Assembly: GCF_900604945.1 (NCBI RefSeq)
Contig: NZ_UWPB01000002.1
Coordinates: forward strand, 62,001 to 126,000
Reading direction: 5' to 3'
DNA length: 64,000 bases
From: Ruminococcus sp. Marseille-P6503
GTDB taxonomy: Bacteria; Bacillota; Clostridia; Oscillospirales; Ruminococcaceae
Shown one piece after another: positions 35,004-43,596 of this stretch (position 1 is its first letter; each line of letters begins with the position of its first letter). Position numbers and translations under genes: made by a program. The notes under the pieces were generated by a model, which had not been told where the DNA came from, made no database searches, and saw nothing but the letters and a program-made list of their open reading frames with translations.

Positions 35004-35852
35004 ATGAAAATAGATTTCTCAAAAGAAAGTAAACCACGCGCAAGCTTTTCAAGCTTTGAAACACTTTTTGAAAACGAGAATATCAAACAGCTTCCTGTAG
35101 ATTTGCTTATCCCATTTGAAGATCAGCCTTTTAAGCTATATCATGCTGAAAAGCTTGCGGAACTTGCGGCGGATATTAAAGAGAACGGCATTCTGTCGCC
35201 AGTGATCGTGCGGCCTTTTAACACAAAATATCAGATCCTGTCGGGTCATAATCGAACAAATGCCGGAAAGCTTGCAGGACTTAATACAATTCCTTGCATT
35301 ATCAAAGACTGTGACGAGCGAACCGCAAAACTTATCATGGTTAATTCAAACCTGATCCAGCGAGAGGAATTGCTGCCATCGGAACGTGCTTACGCATATA
35401 AAATTCAGAAGGAGTGTTCAAGCGTAAAAAGCATAGCGCTTAAAGAATCCCAGGACAGACGTCAGATTCAGCGATATATACGGCTTACATATCTCATCAA
35501 ACCTTTGCTTGAAAAAGTTGACTGTGGTGAAATAACCTTTGTGGCAGGCGTTAATCTTTCGTATCTTTCACAATTAAATCAGCAATTTCTCACTGAGTTT
35601 ATAGATGAGAATGAATATAAGGTTACACCTAAAATTTCACAAATCTTAAAACTCAAATGCCAAGACTTTAATTTAACCGAAGATTTTCTTTTTTCAATTT
35701 TTAATCCTAATAAAATTGAAAAGAAGAAGATAACTTTTAAAAGAGAGGATTTTTCAAAATATTTTTCCGACACCCTAGAGCCTGATAAGATAAAAGAAAG
35801 CATACTCAACATTTTAGACGAATATTTTAAAAATCATAAAAACACGACATAA
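35004..35852 (+). CDS. parB: ParB-family partition protein
   Basis: 282 residues. N-terminal ParB/Srx domain (about 30-120: PVDLLIPFEDQPFKLYHAEKL, then VIVRPFNTKYQILSGHNRTNAGKLAG), a central HTH region (about 125-200) and a basic, Lys-rich C-terminal dimerisation part. The GHNR motif corresponds to the CTP-binding GERRxRA region of chromosomal ParB, in variant form. Start ATG at 35004, with GGAAGTG upstream. It forms a pair with parA and probably binds the palindromes at 34965, 35843 and 36585. Confidence 0.9.
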   Translation: MKIDFSKESKPRASFSSFETLFENENIKQLPVDLLIPFEDQPFKLYHAEKLAELAADIKENGILSPVIVRPFNTKYQILSGHNRTNAGKLAGLNTIPCIIKDCDERTAKLIMVNSNLIQREELLPSERAYAYKIQKECSSVKSIALKESQDRRQIQRYIRLTYLIKPLLEKVDCGEITFVAGVNLSYLSQLNQQFLTEFIDENEYKVTPKISQILKLKCQDFNLTEDFLFSIFNPNKIEKKKITFKREDFSKYFSDTLEPDKIKESILNILDEYFKNHKNTT

Positions 35853-35859
35853 TGTTGCA
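35843..35859. promoter_or_regulatory. Candidate parS site 2 (degenerate)
   Basis: CACGACAT-A-ATGTTGCA overlaps the parB stop. It matches the TGCGACAT-N-ATGTCGCA palindrome with three mismatches in the arms. Confidence 0.45.
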
Positions 35860-35874
35860 TTATGTATAATTGAT

Positions 35875-35919
35875 ATGTGCGCACAATGTATTGACAACAG
35901 CTTGATATAATGATATAAT
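35875..35919 (+). promoter_or_regulatory. Toxin-antitoxin promoter with palindromic operator
   Basis: TTGACA (35891-35896), 17-bp spacer, TATAAT (35914-35919). Just upstream is the palindrome TGTGCGCACA (35875-35884), a likely site for RelB-type autoregulation. Confidence 0.75.
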
Positions 35920-35950
35920 AAAAGTAACAAAACCAAAGGAGCTGTTAGTT

Positions 35951-36253
35951 ATGGAAAAAACAACGATCAACGTTCGGATTAATAAGCAGGATAAGGATAA
36001 TGCAAAAATGATCTTTGACAGTCTGGGTCTTGATATGTCAACGGCAATAAATATGTTTATCCGCCAGACGATCATTGAAAACGGACTTCCGTTCAGACCT
36101 ACCCTCGACGCGCCGCAAAGACTTCAGGCAGCCAGCTACAGTGAACTGCTTGAAAAGCTTGCCGAGGGAGAGCGTTCTTTAAAAGAGGGAAATACGGCGC
36201 CGGCAGATGAATTTTTGAAAAAAATGAGTGACAAGTATGATTTCAAATTATGA
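35951..36253 (+). CDS. RelB/DinJ-family antitoxin
   Basis: 100 residues. The N-terminal ribbon-helix-helix (TTINVRINKQDKDNAKMIF, then LGLDMSTAINMFIRQ) is the DinJ/RelB DNA-binding fold. The C-terminal part (SYSELLEKLAEGERSLKEG) would wrap the toxin. It overlaps the toxin gene by 17 bp, with a coupled start. Start ATG with AAAGGAGC upstream. Confidence 0.9.
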   Translation: MEKTTINVRINKQDKDNAKMIFDSLGLDMSTAINMFIRQTIIENGLPFRPTLDAPQRLQAASYSELLEKLAEGERSLKEGNTAPADEFLKKMSDKYDFKL

Positions 36254-36548
36254 AGTAGTAATTTCTGATGAAGCGCAGAAAGACATTGACTGCTTGTTTG
36301 AATATATCTGCAATGCTTTAACCGCAGAAAAAGCCGCTAAACGAATAGTTCAGCAAATAAGCAGATCAATTTTAGGACTGAGCAGTTTTCCGCAGAAAGG
36401 TGTAGAAACAAGAATTAAAGCATATGACGGAAGCAATTACCGGAAGCTGATCGTAGATAAGTATATTGTTTTCTACTTAGTTTACGATGAAATGAAAACC
36501 GTTAAGATCGTAAGGGTTATAGACGGAAGAACAAATTATAATATGTAG
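36237..36548 (+). CDS. RelE/ParE-superfamily toxin
   Basis: 103 residues. Seen: SDEAQKDIDCLFEYICN, FPQKGVETRI and the C-terminal strand pair KLIVDKYIVFYLVYDEMKTVKIVRVIDGRTNY, typical of ParE/RelE folds. The ParE-like form is suggested by the YIVFYLV-type core. The start is ATG at 36237; an in-frame GTG at 36228 is less likely. It overlaps the antitoxin. Whether it targets gyrase (ParE) or ribosome-bound mRNA (RelE) cannot be decided. Confidence 0.88.
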   Translation: MISNYEVVISDEAQKDIDCLFEYICNALTAEKAAKRIVQQISRSILGLSSFPQKGVETRIKAYDGSNYRKLIVDKYIVFYLVYDEMKTVKIVRVIDGRTNYNM

Positions 36549-36584
36549 AGAAAAGGCGATTGAATTATCAGTCGTCTTTTTTTA

Positions 36585-36601
36585 TGCGACATGATGTCGC
36601 A
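36585..36601. promoter_or_regulatory. Candidate parS site 3
   Basis: Perfect palindrome TGCGACAT-G-ATGTCGCA, 20 bp before the next gene. Identical to site 1 except for the central base. It could both serve as a centromere and control the gene that follows. Confidence 0.6.
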
Positions 36602-36621
36602 CTAAAAAAGGAGTGAAAAGA

Positions 36622-38523
36622 ATGGCAATTGAAACCGGAATTTACGGCGAGGTTACAATACGCCACGAACTGGCGCATGGAATTTATCAGCTTGTGCTTG
36701 CGGCCGGAAAGGGATTAAGAGCCTTGATCATCGGCAAGGACTTTGCGCAACAGGTTCTGTCTCAGACGGCGCTGGCAAAAGCCGATGAGTACGATGAAAA
36801 CAATTTAGGCTATCCTGAACAGGACGGAAGAATGTCAATTCCCATGTATGAGCTTAACCAAAAAGGGCTTCTAAACCTCCCTTTTCAGGAAGCAAAAGCG
36901 CATTTCAATAATCTTGTTCATTTGATTCCTGATTATCTGCGAGCCAGAGGAATATTAAAGGAAAAACCGTTGCCGGATATACAGACAAAGCTTGCCGATG
37001 AAGCACGGCAGTTTGAAAAGCAGCTTTCCGGCAGATCGAAAAAGGACCTGATAGCCTCAGCGGAAGAAATCTTAAATTTCAATAAAATTAAAGATATTAT
37101 TGGCAGCAGCGAATTTCCGTTAAGAAATCAGGGGCTGCTGATAGCTGCTCCGAACCTCGTCAAATCTGTTCAAAAGACTTTGCATGAGCTGAACCTTGAA
37201 ATAAACGAGGAAAATGTGCAGAAGGTATGCGGAAGCTTTGACGAAGCGGTTAAAATTGATAATAAAGTAATTGAAGACGCTTTAAGCGATATTCGCAGTG
37301 AGCTGGAACGTACTTTTATTTCAAGAGTAAAAACTGTAGTCATGCAAATAACTATTGACGGTAAAACGCACGATTTGGCTTTGTCAGTGCAGAATTTTGA
37401 GAAAATGCTGCTTACTGATGAAATTAAATGTAAGTTTGCAAAAGCATATATGCTTGATTTCCCCGTTCCCGATTATTACGGTCAGGAATATAAGTGGCTT
37501 TATGAATCGCTGTTTCTTAAAAGATTCGGTGAAAATGTTCAGGAATACTGGGAGAGGTTCGCTCCGCAGGGCGAAAATGTGCAGCTGCACCTTAAGGCGT
37601 TATCAACGGAAATAGCGGTAACTGACAGTTATTCCGATCTGCGGAACATCGCTCAGATAAAAGGCTATTTGCAGTCCGCGTATGAAAAGCCGGAAAGATA
37701 TATTGAAAGTCTGATGAAATCAGATGAGCTTGAGGCTCATAAGAAAACCATTAATGAAATACAGCAGCTTATAGACCAAGCTGAACAGACTTCGTCTCCG
37801 GATAACCTTCAAGCGGACAGGAAACCAGCAATGACAACTGAACCGGCTGAAATAAAAAAATCAGCTATGCGGCAGTCTGATATAGAGTTTGTGAAAAAAG
37901 AGGTAAAAAAGCGCAAGCCTACACCCGAGAGCCGTAAAATGCTTAACAAAGCCAGGATAATAACAGCACAGGAGGCTGAAAGCTTATCCGAAACTCTGAT
38001 AAAAGAACGTATAGAGCGTCCCGGCTCCAACCGCGTTATGTATGTTCTTAATAAACAAAAACCGAATGAGGTTATAAGGCTTTACACAAATTATGATGAT
38101 AAGACCAAATCCGCGGATATTGTTATACAATCATATGACAGCGATCAATTATACAGCATACATGATATTACCCCTCTGTCTGAATCGGATTTCAAGGACT
38201 ATTTGGGTCATCTGACTAAGCCTGTGGTTATGACAGAGGCGGCTTACAAAGCCTATAGCGATCAAAGGCTCTTGGAACAAGCAACAAAATTTGAAAAGGA
38301 AGTCAATCCTTTTATTCAGAAGGAACCGCTGCCCCAGGAGGCAGTCGAGGTTATAATTTCTGATATAGCGATTGAATCGGTCGATGAGATAATAAATGAA
38401 ACGATTGAAAATAGAATCGAAGGTGAAATATCAGCTGAAGCGAATGTTTCTGATATTCAGCCGTATCAGGAACGGATTACCGAAGAAATAATTGAAGAAG
38501 AAATGGAATTTGAAATAGGGTGA
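36622..38523 (+). CDS. Large unknown ICE protein
   Basis: 633 residues, no membrane segment, no signal peptide. N-terminal domain of about 120 residues (MAIETGIYGEVTIRHELAHG, later GKGLRALIIGKDFAQQVL), a helical middle (about 120-420) and an acidic C-terminus that ends EEEMEFEIG. The HELAHG word resembles a metalloprotease HExxH but has only HExAH-type spacing at residues 15-19 with no nearby third ligand, so I do not claim protease activity. AAGGAG precedes ATG 36622. Large cytoplasmic proteins of this kind are common in clostridial ICEs; the function is unknown. Confidence 0.8.
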   Translation: MAIETGIYGEVTIRHELAHGIYQLVLAAGKGLRALIIGKDFAQQVLSQTALAKADEYDENNLGYPEQDGRMSIPMYELNQKGLLNLPFQEAKAHFNNLVHLIPDYLRARGILKEKPLPDIQTKLADEARQFEKQLSGRSKKDLIASAEEILNFNKIKDIIGSSEFPLRNQGLLIAAPNLVKSVQKTLHELNLEINEENVQKVCGSFDEAVKIDNKVIEDALSDIRSELERTFISRVKTVVMQITIDGKTHDLALSVQNFEKMLLTDEIKCKFAKAYMLDFPVPDYYGQEYKWLYESLFLKRFGENVQEYWERFAPQGENVQLHLKALSTEIAVTDSYSDLRNIAQIKGYLQSAYEKPERYIESLMKSDELEAHKKTINEIQQLIDQAEQTSSPDNLQADRKPAMTTEPAEIKKSAMRQSDIEFVKKEVKKRKPTPESRKMLNKARIITAQEAESLSETLIKERIERPGSNRVMYVLNKQKPNEVIRLYTNYDDKTKSADIVIQSYDSDQLYSIHDITPLSESDFKDYLGHLTKPVVMTEAAYKAYSDQRLLEQATKFEKEVNPFIQKEPLPQEAVEVIISDIAIESVDEIINETIENRIEGEISAEANVSDIQPYQERITEEIIEEEMEFEIG

Positions 38524-38528
38524 TTTTT

Positions 38529-39602
38529 ATGAACAGCATACAATATATAGATCCGGCAAAGCTGAAAAGCTATAGGGATCATATTTTTCCTCTGTACAGC
38601 GGAGATCGGCTTGACCGGCTTGTTGAATCTATTAAAACTCTGGGAGTATTAACTCCGATCATAGTTCGCGCGCTGGACTTCAAGGGCAACAGCTATGAAA
38701 TACTTGCCGGACATAATCGTGTACACGCCTGTCGGATCGCAGGGATTCAGGAAGTGCCGGCGATTGCGGTTATCCCAAAATCCGAGGAAGAAGCAAAGCT
38801 GATCGCTATTGAAACAAATATGTGCCAGCGGTCGCTTGAAGAAATACCTGTGTCGGTAAAGGCAAGAGCGATAGCGCAGTGGTACAGCTGCATAAAAGCT
38901 CAGGGCATGAGGACAGATCTGCTTGACGAGATAGCACAGCTGGAACGAATTGAACAGCTTGATTATTCTATTCCTGAAGACACAAAAAATTTCACTGAAA
39001 ATAACGCCGCAAAGCCCGATGAAACCGAGGAAAATTTAACTTCTGTTCAAATTGAACAGAAGTCTGAAGCACGGGAATATATTTCAGAAAAAACAGGTAT
39101 ATCTGCGGCAGAAATCCAGCGCCTGATCCGCATATCAAAGCTGTCCGATCAGCTGCTGGAAAAGGTTGATAATGGCACGATTCCATACACCGCAGCATAT
39201 GAGCTGTCGTTTGTGCCGGCTGACACTCTTTTTGCTCTTAACATTATATACGACAGTCATAAAACTTTATCAATAACGATCAAAGCAGCTCAGAGGCTGC
39301 GTTATGCAACCAAAAACGGAAAGAATATAACTAACGGAAACGAGATTTTAAAAATCATTTCAGGCGACGAAAAATTGAAAAAAGAAAAGCCAATGTCCGT
39401 TACGCTGAAACCAAAGTTGCTAACCAAATATTTTGGCGACATAAAGAGTAAAAAATCTGTGACTGAAAAAGTGGAGAAATCACTTGAACTTACTGAGGTT
39501 GTAATACCTCAAATACTTCAAAAGCATAATGTTTCCGCTGTTGCTGATTATGATAGCATAGTAACCGAAGCGCTGAATATGTATTTTCAATCAAAAAAAT
39601 AA
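38529..39602 (+). CDS. Second ParB-like protein
   Basis: 357 residues. N-terminal ParB/Srx domain (about 8-110: LVESIKTLGVLTPIIVRAL, then YEILAGHNRVHACRIAGIQEVPAI), a long middle insertion (about 150-200), an HTH-like segment (ISEKTGISAAEIQRLIRISKL) and a C-terminal helical domain. It is only distantly like the parB product at 35004. No parA-like partner lies beside it. Such extra ParB-like proteins in ICEs have been linked to transcription control or DNA nicking, but neither is shown here. The start is ATG at 38529, with the Shine-Dalgarno AGGGTG inside the end of the previous gene. Confidence 0.85.
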   Translation: MNSIQYIDPAKLKSYRDHIFPLYSGDRLDRLVESIKTLGVLTPIIVRALDFKGNSYEILAGHNRVHACRIAGIQEVPAIAVIPKSEEEAKLIAIETNMCQRSLEEIPVSVKARAIAQWYSCIKAQGMRTDLLDEIAQLERIEQLDYSIPEDTKNFTENNAAKPDETEENLTSVQIEQKSEAREYISEKTGISAAEIQRLIRISKLSDQLLEKVDNGTIPYTAAYELSFVPADTLFALNIIYDSHKTLSITIKAAQRLRYATKNGKNITNGNEILKIISGDEKLKKEKPMSVTLKPKLLTKYFGDIKSKKSVTEKVEKSLELTEVVIPQILQKHNVSAVADYDSIVTEALNMYFQSKK

Positions 39603-39619
39603 ATTAGGAGGTACGAAAA

Positions 39620-39823
39620 ATGCTAAAGGACAATGAAATAATCGGCTGGTACAACGGAAAGGCTCTGACAGTCGATGAAAATAACGAGATCAGCTATTAT
39701 GAAATGCCGGAAGAATACGCGGTCAAAGGAGAGATTCTGAATTGTGATGATCTGAAGCATATATCTGAGCTTCCGGCAGATGAAGTCATAGCGATAATGG
39801 ATCATCTTGCACAGGAGGCATAG
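39620..39823 (+). CDS. Small unknown acidic protein
   Basis: 67 residues, acidic (MLKDNEIIGWYNGKALTVDE, later DDLKHISELPADEV). No signal peptide or membrane segment. TTAGGAGG lies before the start. It lies between the ParB-like gene and the ArdC-like gene, in the same operon, with a two-base gap to the next start. No family recognised. It may be a small partner of the ArdC-like protein. Confidence 0.72.
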   Translation: MLKDNEIIGWYNGKALTVDENNEISYYEMPEEYAVKGEILNCDDLKHISELPADEVIAIMDHLAQEA

Positions 39824-39824
39824 C

Positions 39825-40913
39825 ATGAAGGTCTCAAATGAAAAAAGAATGCAGCATTCCAAGGATATACAGCTTCAGAAAGAAAAACTGCAAAAGGAAA
39901 TTGAGAATATCGCTCTTAACTATACTGACAGTCCGGAAAAGCTTGCTGAGCTTGCCGAGTTCCGTTCCAGGTTCCATAATTACAGCGTCAGAAACACCAT
40001 GCTTATTTATGCTCAGAATCCAGCCGCTTCTTTTATCGGAAGCTATGCGCGGTTCAAAGAGCTGGGAAAAGAAATAGCAGTTGAAAACGGCGAGTTTGAC
40101 GATAAAGGCAATATTCCGTATTTCGGAGTAAAGGCCGGTCAGACGGGTATGAAGATTTTTGTGCCGGCTGAAATAACGTTTATTTGTGTAGATAAAGTCA
40201 ATAACGAATGGATCAGAATGTCCGAAGCGACAGCACAGCAAAAAAACGCGGCCAAAGCAGGGACGCTTGAAACAAAAACAGGGCTTACGTTCAGGCTGGG
40301 AACTGTCTTTGATATTTCTCAGACGGCGATACCGTCAAAGTATTATCCGCAGATTTATTCCATGGGTTACAGCTCAGAGCAGCACGCTGAAATATTTGAG
40401 GGACTAAAAGCATATATCGAAAATGAGCTTGACTGTCCGGTAAAAATTGAAATAGATAATTCAATAACGCTTCGCGGCTTCTGCTATACCTCGGAGATAA
40501 AGGGTATAGGTTTGAATAACAGGCTGGAGGATACCCAGAGGCTTTCTACTTTATGCCATGAGCTGGGGCATTTTCTTATGCACAGAACAAAAGAAGCCGA
40601 AAATAAGCTTTCCGCTCAGCGCGAGGTTGAAGCGGACATATATAACATAATGCTTAATTCTCATTTTGGTATAGAAACAAACGATATACGCAAGGCGCAC
40701 CTTGCAGGCAGCTATCGTCAATATACAGAGGCTATATCAGAAATGGGGTCAAAGGCAAACGGAGATAAGAACGCCTTTGAAAATCTTGAAACAATTTTTT
40801 CAAATGCCGGCAGGGCTTTTAACGAATCAATTCAGGAGATCGACAGCTATGTTAATCTGTATGTGTCTGAAATGAAAGCTGAAACGGCGGAAGAATATTC
40901 AATTGAGGCTTGA
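39825..40913 (+). CDS. ArdC-like antirestriction protein with zinc metallopeptidase domain
   Basis: 362 residues. The N-terminal ssDNA-binding ArdC-like part (about 1-140: SRFHNYSVRNTMLIYAQNP and FGVKAGQTGMKIFVPAE) is followed by a metallopeptidase domain with HELGHFLMH near 244 and the third ligand in REVEADIYNIML. ArdC-type proteins protect incoming single-stranded plasmid or ICE DNA from restriction in a new host. The gene is in the leading part of the element, as expected for an early-entry function. Start ATG with AGGAGG upstream. Confidence 0.87.
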   Translation: MKVSNEKRMQHSKDIQLQKEKLQKEIENIALNYTDSPEKLAELAEFRSRFHNYSVRNTMLIYAQNPAASFIGSYARFKELGKEIAVENGEFDDKGNIPYFGVKAGQTGMKIFVPAEITFICVDKVNNEWIRMSEATAQQKNAAKAGTLETKTGLTFRLGTVFDISQTAIPSKYYPQIYSMGYSSEQHAEIFEGLKAYIENELDCPVKIEIDNSITLRGFCYTSEIKGIGLNNRLEDTQRLSTLCHELGHFLMHRTKEAENKLSAQREVEADIYNIMLNSHFGIETNDIRKAHLAGSYRQYTEAISEMGSKANGDKNAFENLETIFSNAGRAFNESIQEIDSYVNLYVSEMKAETAEEYSIEA

Positions 40914-41007
40914 CAACGTATAATTTTTGATACATAATATATACATATAACGCCTCAGTTTTTTGGACGGAGCAAGGCTCCGAATAAAAATCAAGGAGGA
41001 AACATTT

Positions 41008-41304
41008 ATGAGTAAGTATATTGAGGCGGCTAATCGGCTCAAGGACGGAATGCCTTTATCGGAGGAAGCGGCAGAGGCGCTGAAAAACGGCGCGGATATT
41101 CTGGAAAGCGTACCTGATATATATAAGGTTCCGGCGCTGCTTGCAAAACAGCAAAAAGGCTTTGCGCTGAACAAGATTGAAAAAGAATATCTGAGTATGC
41201 AGCTTATGATTTTATCAGATTCGGAAGATGATGAAACTGCTGATGAAGCGGAGGCAAACGATAAGCTTGCTGAAGAACTGCTGAAAGACCGGACGCGTAA
41301 TTAA
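41008..41304 (+). CDS. Small acidic unknown protein
   Basis: 98 residues. Helical N-terminal half (YIEAANRLKDGMPLSEEAAEAL), a middle with LLAKQQKGFALNKIEKEYL and a strongly acidic C-terminal half (SDSEDDETADEAEANDKLAEEL). AAGGAGGA before the ATG. It precedes the PemK-like gene, but a terminator hairpin separates them. It could be the antitoxin of that gene (acidic, small), but it has no recognisable DNA-binding domain. Confidence 0.7.
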   Translation: MSKYIEAANRLKDGMPLSEEAAEALKNGADILESVPDIYKVPALLAKQQKGFALNKIEKEYLSMQLMILSDSEDDETADEAEANDKLAEELLKDRTRN

Positions 41305-41341
41305 CTTGTCTGCGTCACTGTAAACTTAATATTTATCCTTA

Positions 41342-41372
41342 AAGGAAGAACATTTTTGGTGTTCTTCCTTTT
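41342..41372 (+). terminator. Terminator/attenuator before the PemK-like gene
   Basis: Stem AAGGAAGAACA/TGTTCTTCCTT followed by TTTTTTG. It ends about 20 bp before the Shine-Dalgarno of the next gene. Confidence 0.8.
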
Positions 41373-41390
41373 TTGTTCGGAGGGAAAGCA

Positions 41391-41786
41391 ATGGAAATAG
41401 GAGATATATATTTGGTGAATTTTCACTACGAGGAAAACACGGGAATGGCTAAGCTCAGACCCGCGGTCTGTATTCTTGTTAATTCAGATAATAATGAATT
41501 TGCCGGACTTAAGGTAACGTCTAAGGAACGTACATATGACAGGTACAGTATCAGGCTTGCCGAAAGTCAGGCAGCCGGATTGAATTTTCAGTCGTTTGTC
41601 CGCTGTAACAAGATCGAGTTCTTTAAACAGTCTGAGGTGATCGCTAAGCTGGGAAATTTGACAGATCGTGATCTGCGGTCCGTTATTATCGGCTTCAATA
41701 ATTATTATTCAAGACTTTCTGAAATCAACCGGAGCATAATACAATATCAAGCAGAACCGGAGCAGCCTGATCTGGAAATGGAGTGA
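41391..41786 (+). CDS. PemK/MazF-family protein
   Basis: 131 residues. Family start GDIYLVNF (the usual GDIYxVxF), then RPAVCILVNSDNNEFAGLKVTS and a C-terminal RSVIIGF. MazF-type proteins cut mRNA at short sequences. No RHH or AbrB-type antitoxin gene lies directly upstream, so it may be an orphan or paired with the 98-residue acidic protein. It ends PDLEME, a tail shared with the SpoVG-family protein farther along. GGAGGG precedes ATG at 41391. The last codons hold the Shine-Dalgarno of the next gene. Confidence 0.82.
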   Translation: MEIGDIYLVNFHYEENTGMAKLRPAVCILVNSDNNEFAGLKVTSKERTYDRYSIRLAESQAAGLNFQSFVRCNKIEFFKQSEVIAKLGNLTDRDLRSVIIGFNNYYSRLSEINRSIIQYQAEPEQPDLEME

Positions 41787-41792
41787 TAAAAA

Positions 41793-42881
41793 TTGAACAG
41801 AAACAATTATCCTTTTACTCAGGACGAAATGAAAGCCGCTTATGAAACTTCCGTTTTGGATTTGGCAATGCAGTATGGCTATGAGCTTAAAGCCGAACGC
41901 AATGTTTTCCGCGTGAAAAATTATTCAGGAGGGTTATATATCTGGAGCAACGGCTTAGGCTGGTATGAGCATGACACAGGCGAAAAAGGAAACAATGTTG
42001 AGTTTCTGATAAAATACTGCGGTATACAAAAGAAAACCGAAGCTATAAAAATGCTGCTTATCTGCGCCAACATCACTCCGTCCAGAGAGCTGCGCATAAA
42101 CAATGAGCCGCCGAAGCCAAAAGGAGAAATAAAGCTGCCGGAAACTTTTCACGGTACGTTCGGTAATCTCTATTGGTTTCTGATGACTAAGCGCTGCATT
42201 GATAAAGACGTGGTATATAAATGCCTTTACGACCGCAGCATATATCAGGATATTCACCGGAATGTAGTTTTCTGCGGTAAGGACAACAGCGGTACTATAA
42301 AATATGCGAATGTGCGCGGCACGGTTGAAATTAAAGGCAAAGAGCCGTTTAAAGGAGAGGTTTTAAACAGCGATAAAAAATACGGCTTCAGGATAGACGG
42401 TACAAGCGACCGTCTTTTTGTTTTTGAGGCGCCAATCGACGCGATGAGCCATGCAACCTTGTGTAAGCTGTCAGGCCTGGATTGGAAAAATGACACACGG
42501 CTCGCGCTTGGCGGCACGTCCGATCTGGCTCTTAAGCAGTATCTTTCCGATAATCCGCGAATCAGACAGATAATTTTTTGCTTGGATAATGACTACTACA
42601 AATTTGATAAGAATCTGCACTGCTGGAACAACGTAGGACAAAACGCGATTTTAAAATACGTTGAAATATATAAAAGCAAATATGTAATCGGCCGTTCCAG
42701 ACCTCCGGTTCCGTACAAAGATTTTAACGAATATCTGACCGGAACACTGCACCCGGAATTTGCGCAGCAGTGCAGAGAAAAGGCTTGTCAATGCTTTATG
42801 CAGCACGATTCTCCTGAAAAGATCGAGGAGTTTTTTCCTCAGTCAGCTCAGCCCGAAGCGGTTTCGACAATGGAGGTCTGA
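41793..42881 (+). CDS. DUF3991/Toprim-domain protein
   Basis: 362 residues. A CHC2/DUF3991-like N-terminus (about 10-110: DLAMQYGYELKAERNVFRV, then WYEHDTGEKGNNVEFLI), followed by a Toprim-like domain with FVFEAPIDAMS and IIFCLDND (the acidic pair). Such proteins are primase-like relatives found in mobile elements, and may prime the transferred strand. The start is TTG at 41793, with GGAGTG upstream; no ATG is nearby. It lies just before the oriT-like region and is the last gene before the mobilisation genes. Confidence 0.85.
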   Translation: MNRNNYPFTQDEMKAAYETSVLDLAMQYGYELKAERNVFRVKNYSGGLYIWSNGLGWYEHDTGEKGNNVEFLIKYCGIQKKTEAIKMLLICANITPSRELRINNEPPKPKGEIKLPETFHGTFGNLYWFLMTKRCIDKDVVYKCLYDRSIYQDIHRNVVFCGKDNSGTIKYANVRGTVEIKGKEPFKGEVLNSDKKYGFRIDGTSDRLFVFEAPIDAMSHATLCKLSGLDWKNDTRLALGGTSDLALKQYLSDNPRIRQIIFCLDNDYYKFDKNLHCWNNVGQNAILKYVEIYKSKYVIGRSRPPVPYKDFNEYLTGTLHPEFAQQCREKACQCFMQHDSPEKIEEFFPQSAQPEAVSTMEV

Positions 42882-42924
42882 ACCTTTTTCTTTTCAATTT
42901 TTTCAGCTGCGGAGCAGCGCACCG

Positions 42925-43060
42925 AAAGGGCAAAAATCGAAGTGAAACGAGATTTTTACCCAAAAGGGCAGGAATAGCTGTCATACGACAGCTTAGCACA
43001 GCTCGCAGGCAAAGCCTTCGACGCGTCAGACAACTATATATTTTGTCTGACAATTGTATG
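42925..43060. other. Probable origin of transfer (oriT) region
   Basis: 220 bp between the Toprim gene and the relaxosome genes hold three stem-loops: about 42928-42962 (GGG-AAAAATC/GATTTTT-CCC), 42976-42993 (AGCTGTC-ATAC-GACAGCT), and 43025-43051 (GTCAGACAA, 9-base loop, TTGTCTGAC), followed by CAATTGTATGACAATC. Non-coding and rich in inverted repeats next to an RHH protein and a relaxase is the usual oriT setting. The nick site is not identified. Confidence 0.6.
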
Positions 43061-43104
43061 ACAATCATGTAAAGGCGGTTTACTTTACAAAAAAGGAGGA
43101 TAAC

Positions 43105-43596
43105 ATGGACAAAACGCAAAGATACACAGTAAGAGTTCCGGCAGATATGGCTGGAAGATTGGAACAAAAAGCCGCCGCCGAACATATTACCGTATCAGAC
43201 CTTGTAAGGCGTTACATTGACAAAGGGCTTAATATGGAAGGGTATAAAACAGAGATTGATTTCTTAACTGAAATCATGCAGACGGTTTTATCCGGCATAC
43301 TTGAACCGCAGGTAGAGAGAATTATTAAGCTGATCATAAAGCTTGGCAAGATTACCGGCGGAAGCTATTATCTTCAGCTCGCTAATCTGTTAAACGAGGA
43401 TAACAAATCTGACATCGGGGATATATCTGAAATTGTAAACCGCTGTAATCGTTTGGCTATAAAATATATGTCGCAGAAGGACAGCGATGTTGAAAGATTT
43501 CTGCTCAATAACACAGAGCTGCTGAAAGAAGCGCTTAGGCTTAAGGATAATCCTTACGGATTCGATTTTAACGCGATAGGCGGCAGTGATGAGTAG
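43105..43596 (+). CDS. Ribbon-helix-helix accessory mobilisation protein
   Basis: 163 residues. N-terminal CopG/Arc-like RHH domain (TQRYTVRVPADMAGRLEQKA, then HITVSDLVRRYIDKGL), followed by a helical C-terminal domain. By position (oriT-side, overlapping the relaxase gene) it is a MobC-like DNA-binding protein that assists nicking. AGGAGG precedes ATG at 43105. The relaxase start lies eight bases before its stop, so the two are translationally coupled. Confidence 0.85.
   Translation: MDKTQRYTVRVPADMAGRLEQKAAAEHITVSDLVRRYIDKGLNMEGYKTEIDFLTEIMQTVLSGILEPQVERIIKLIIKLGKITGGSYYLQLANLLNEDNKSDIGDISEIVNRCNRLAIKYMSQKDSDVERFLLNNTELLKEALRLKDNPYGFDFNAIGGSDE

Noticed and set aside
36664-36690. Metalloprotease motif HELAHG in the large unknown ICE protein
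   Set aside because: The match HELAH sits at the very N-terminus in a non-protease-like context and no third ligand is seen, so a catalytic claim is not supported.
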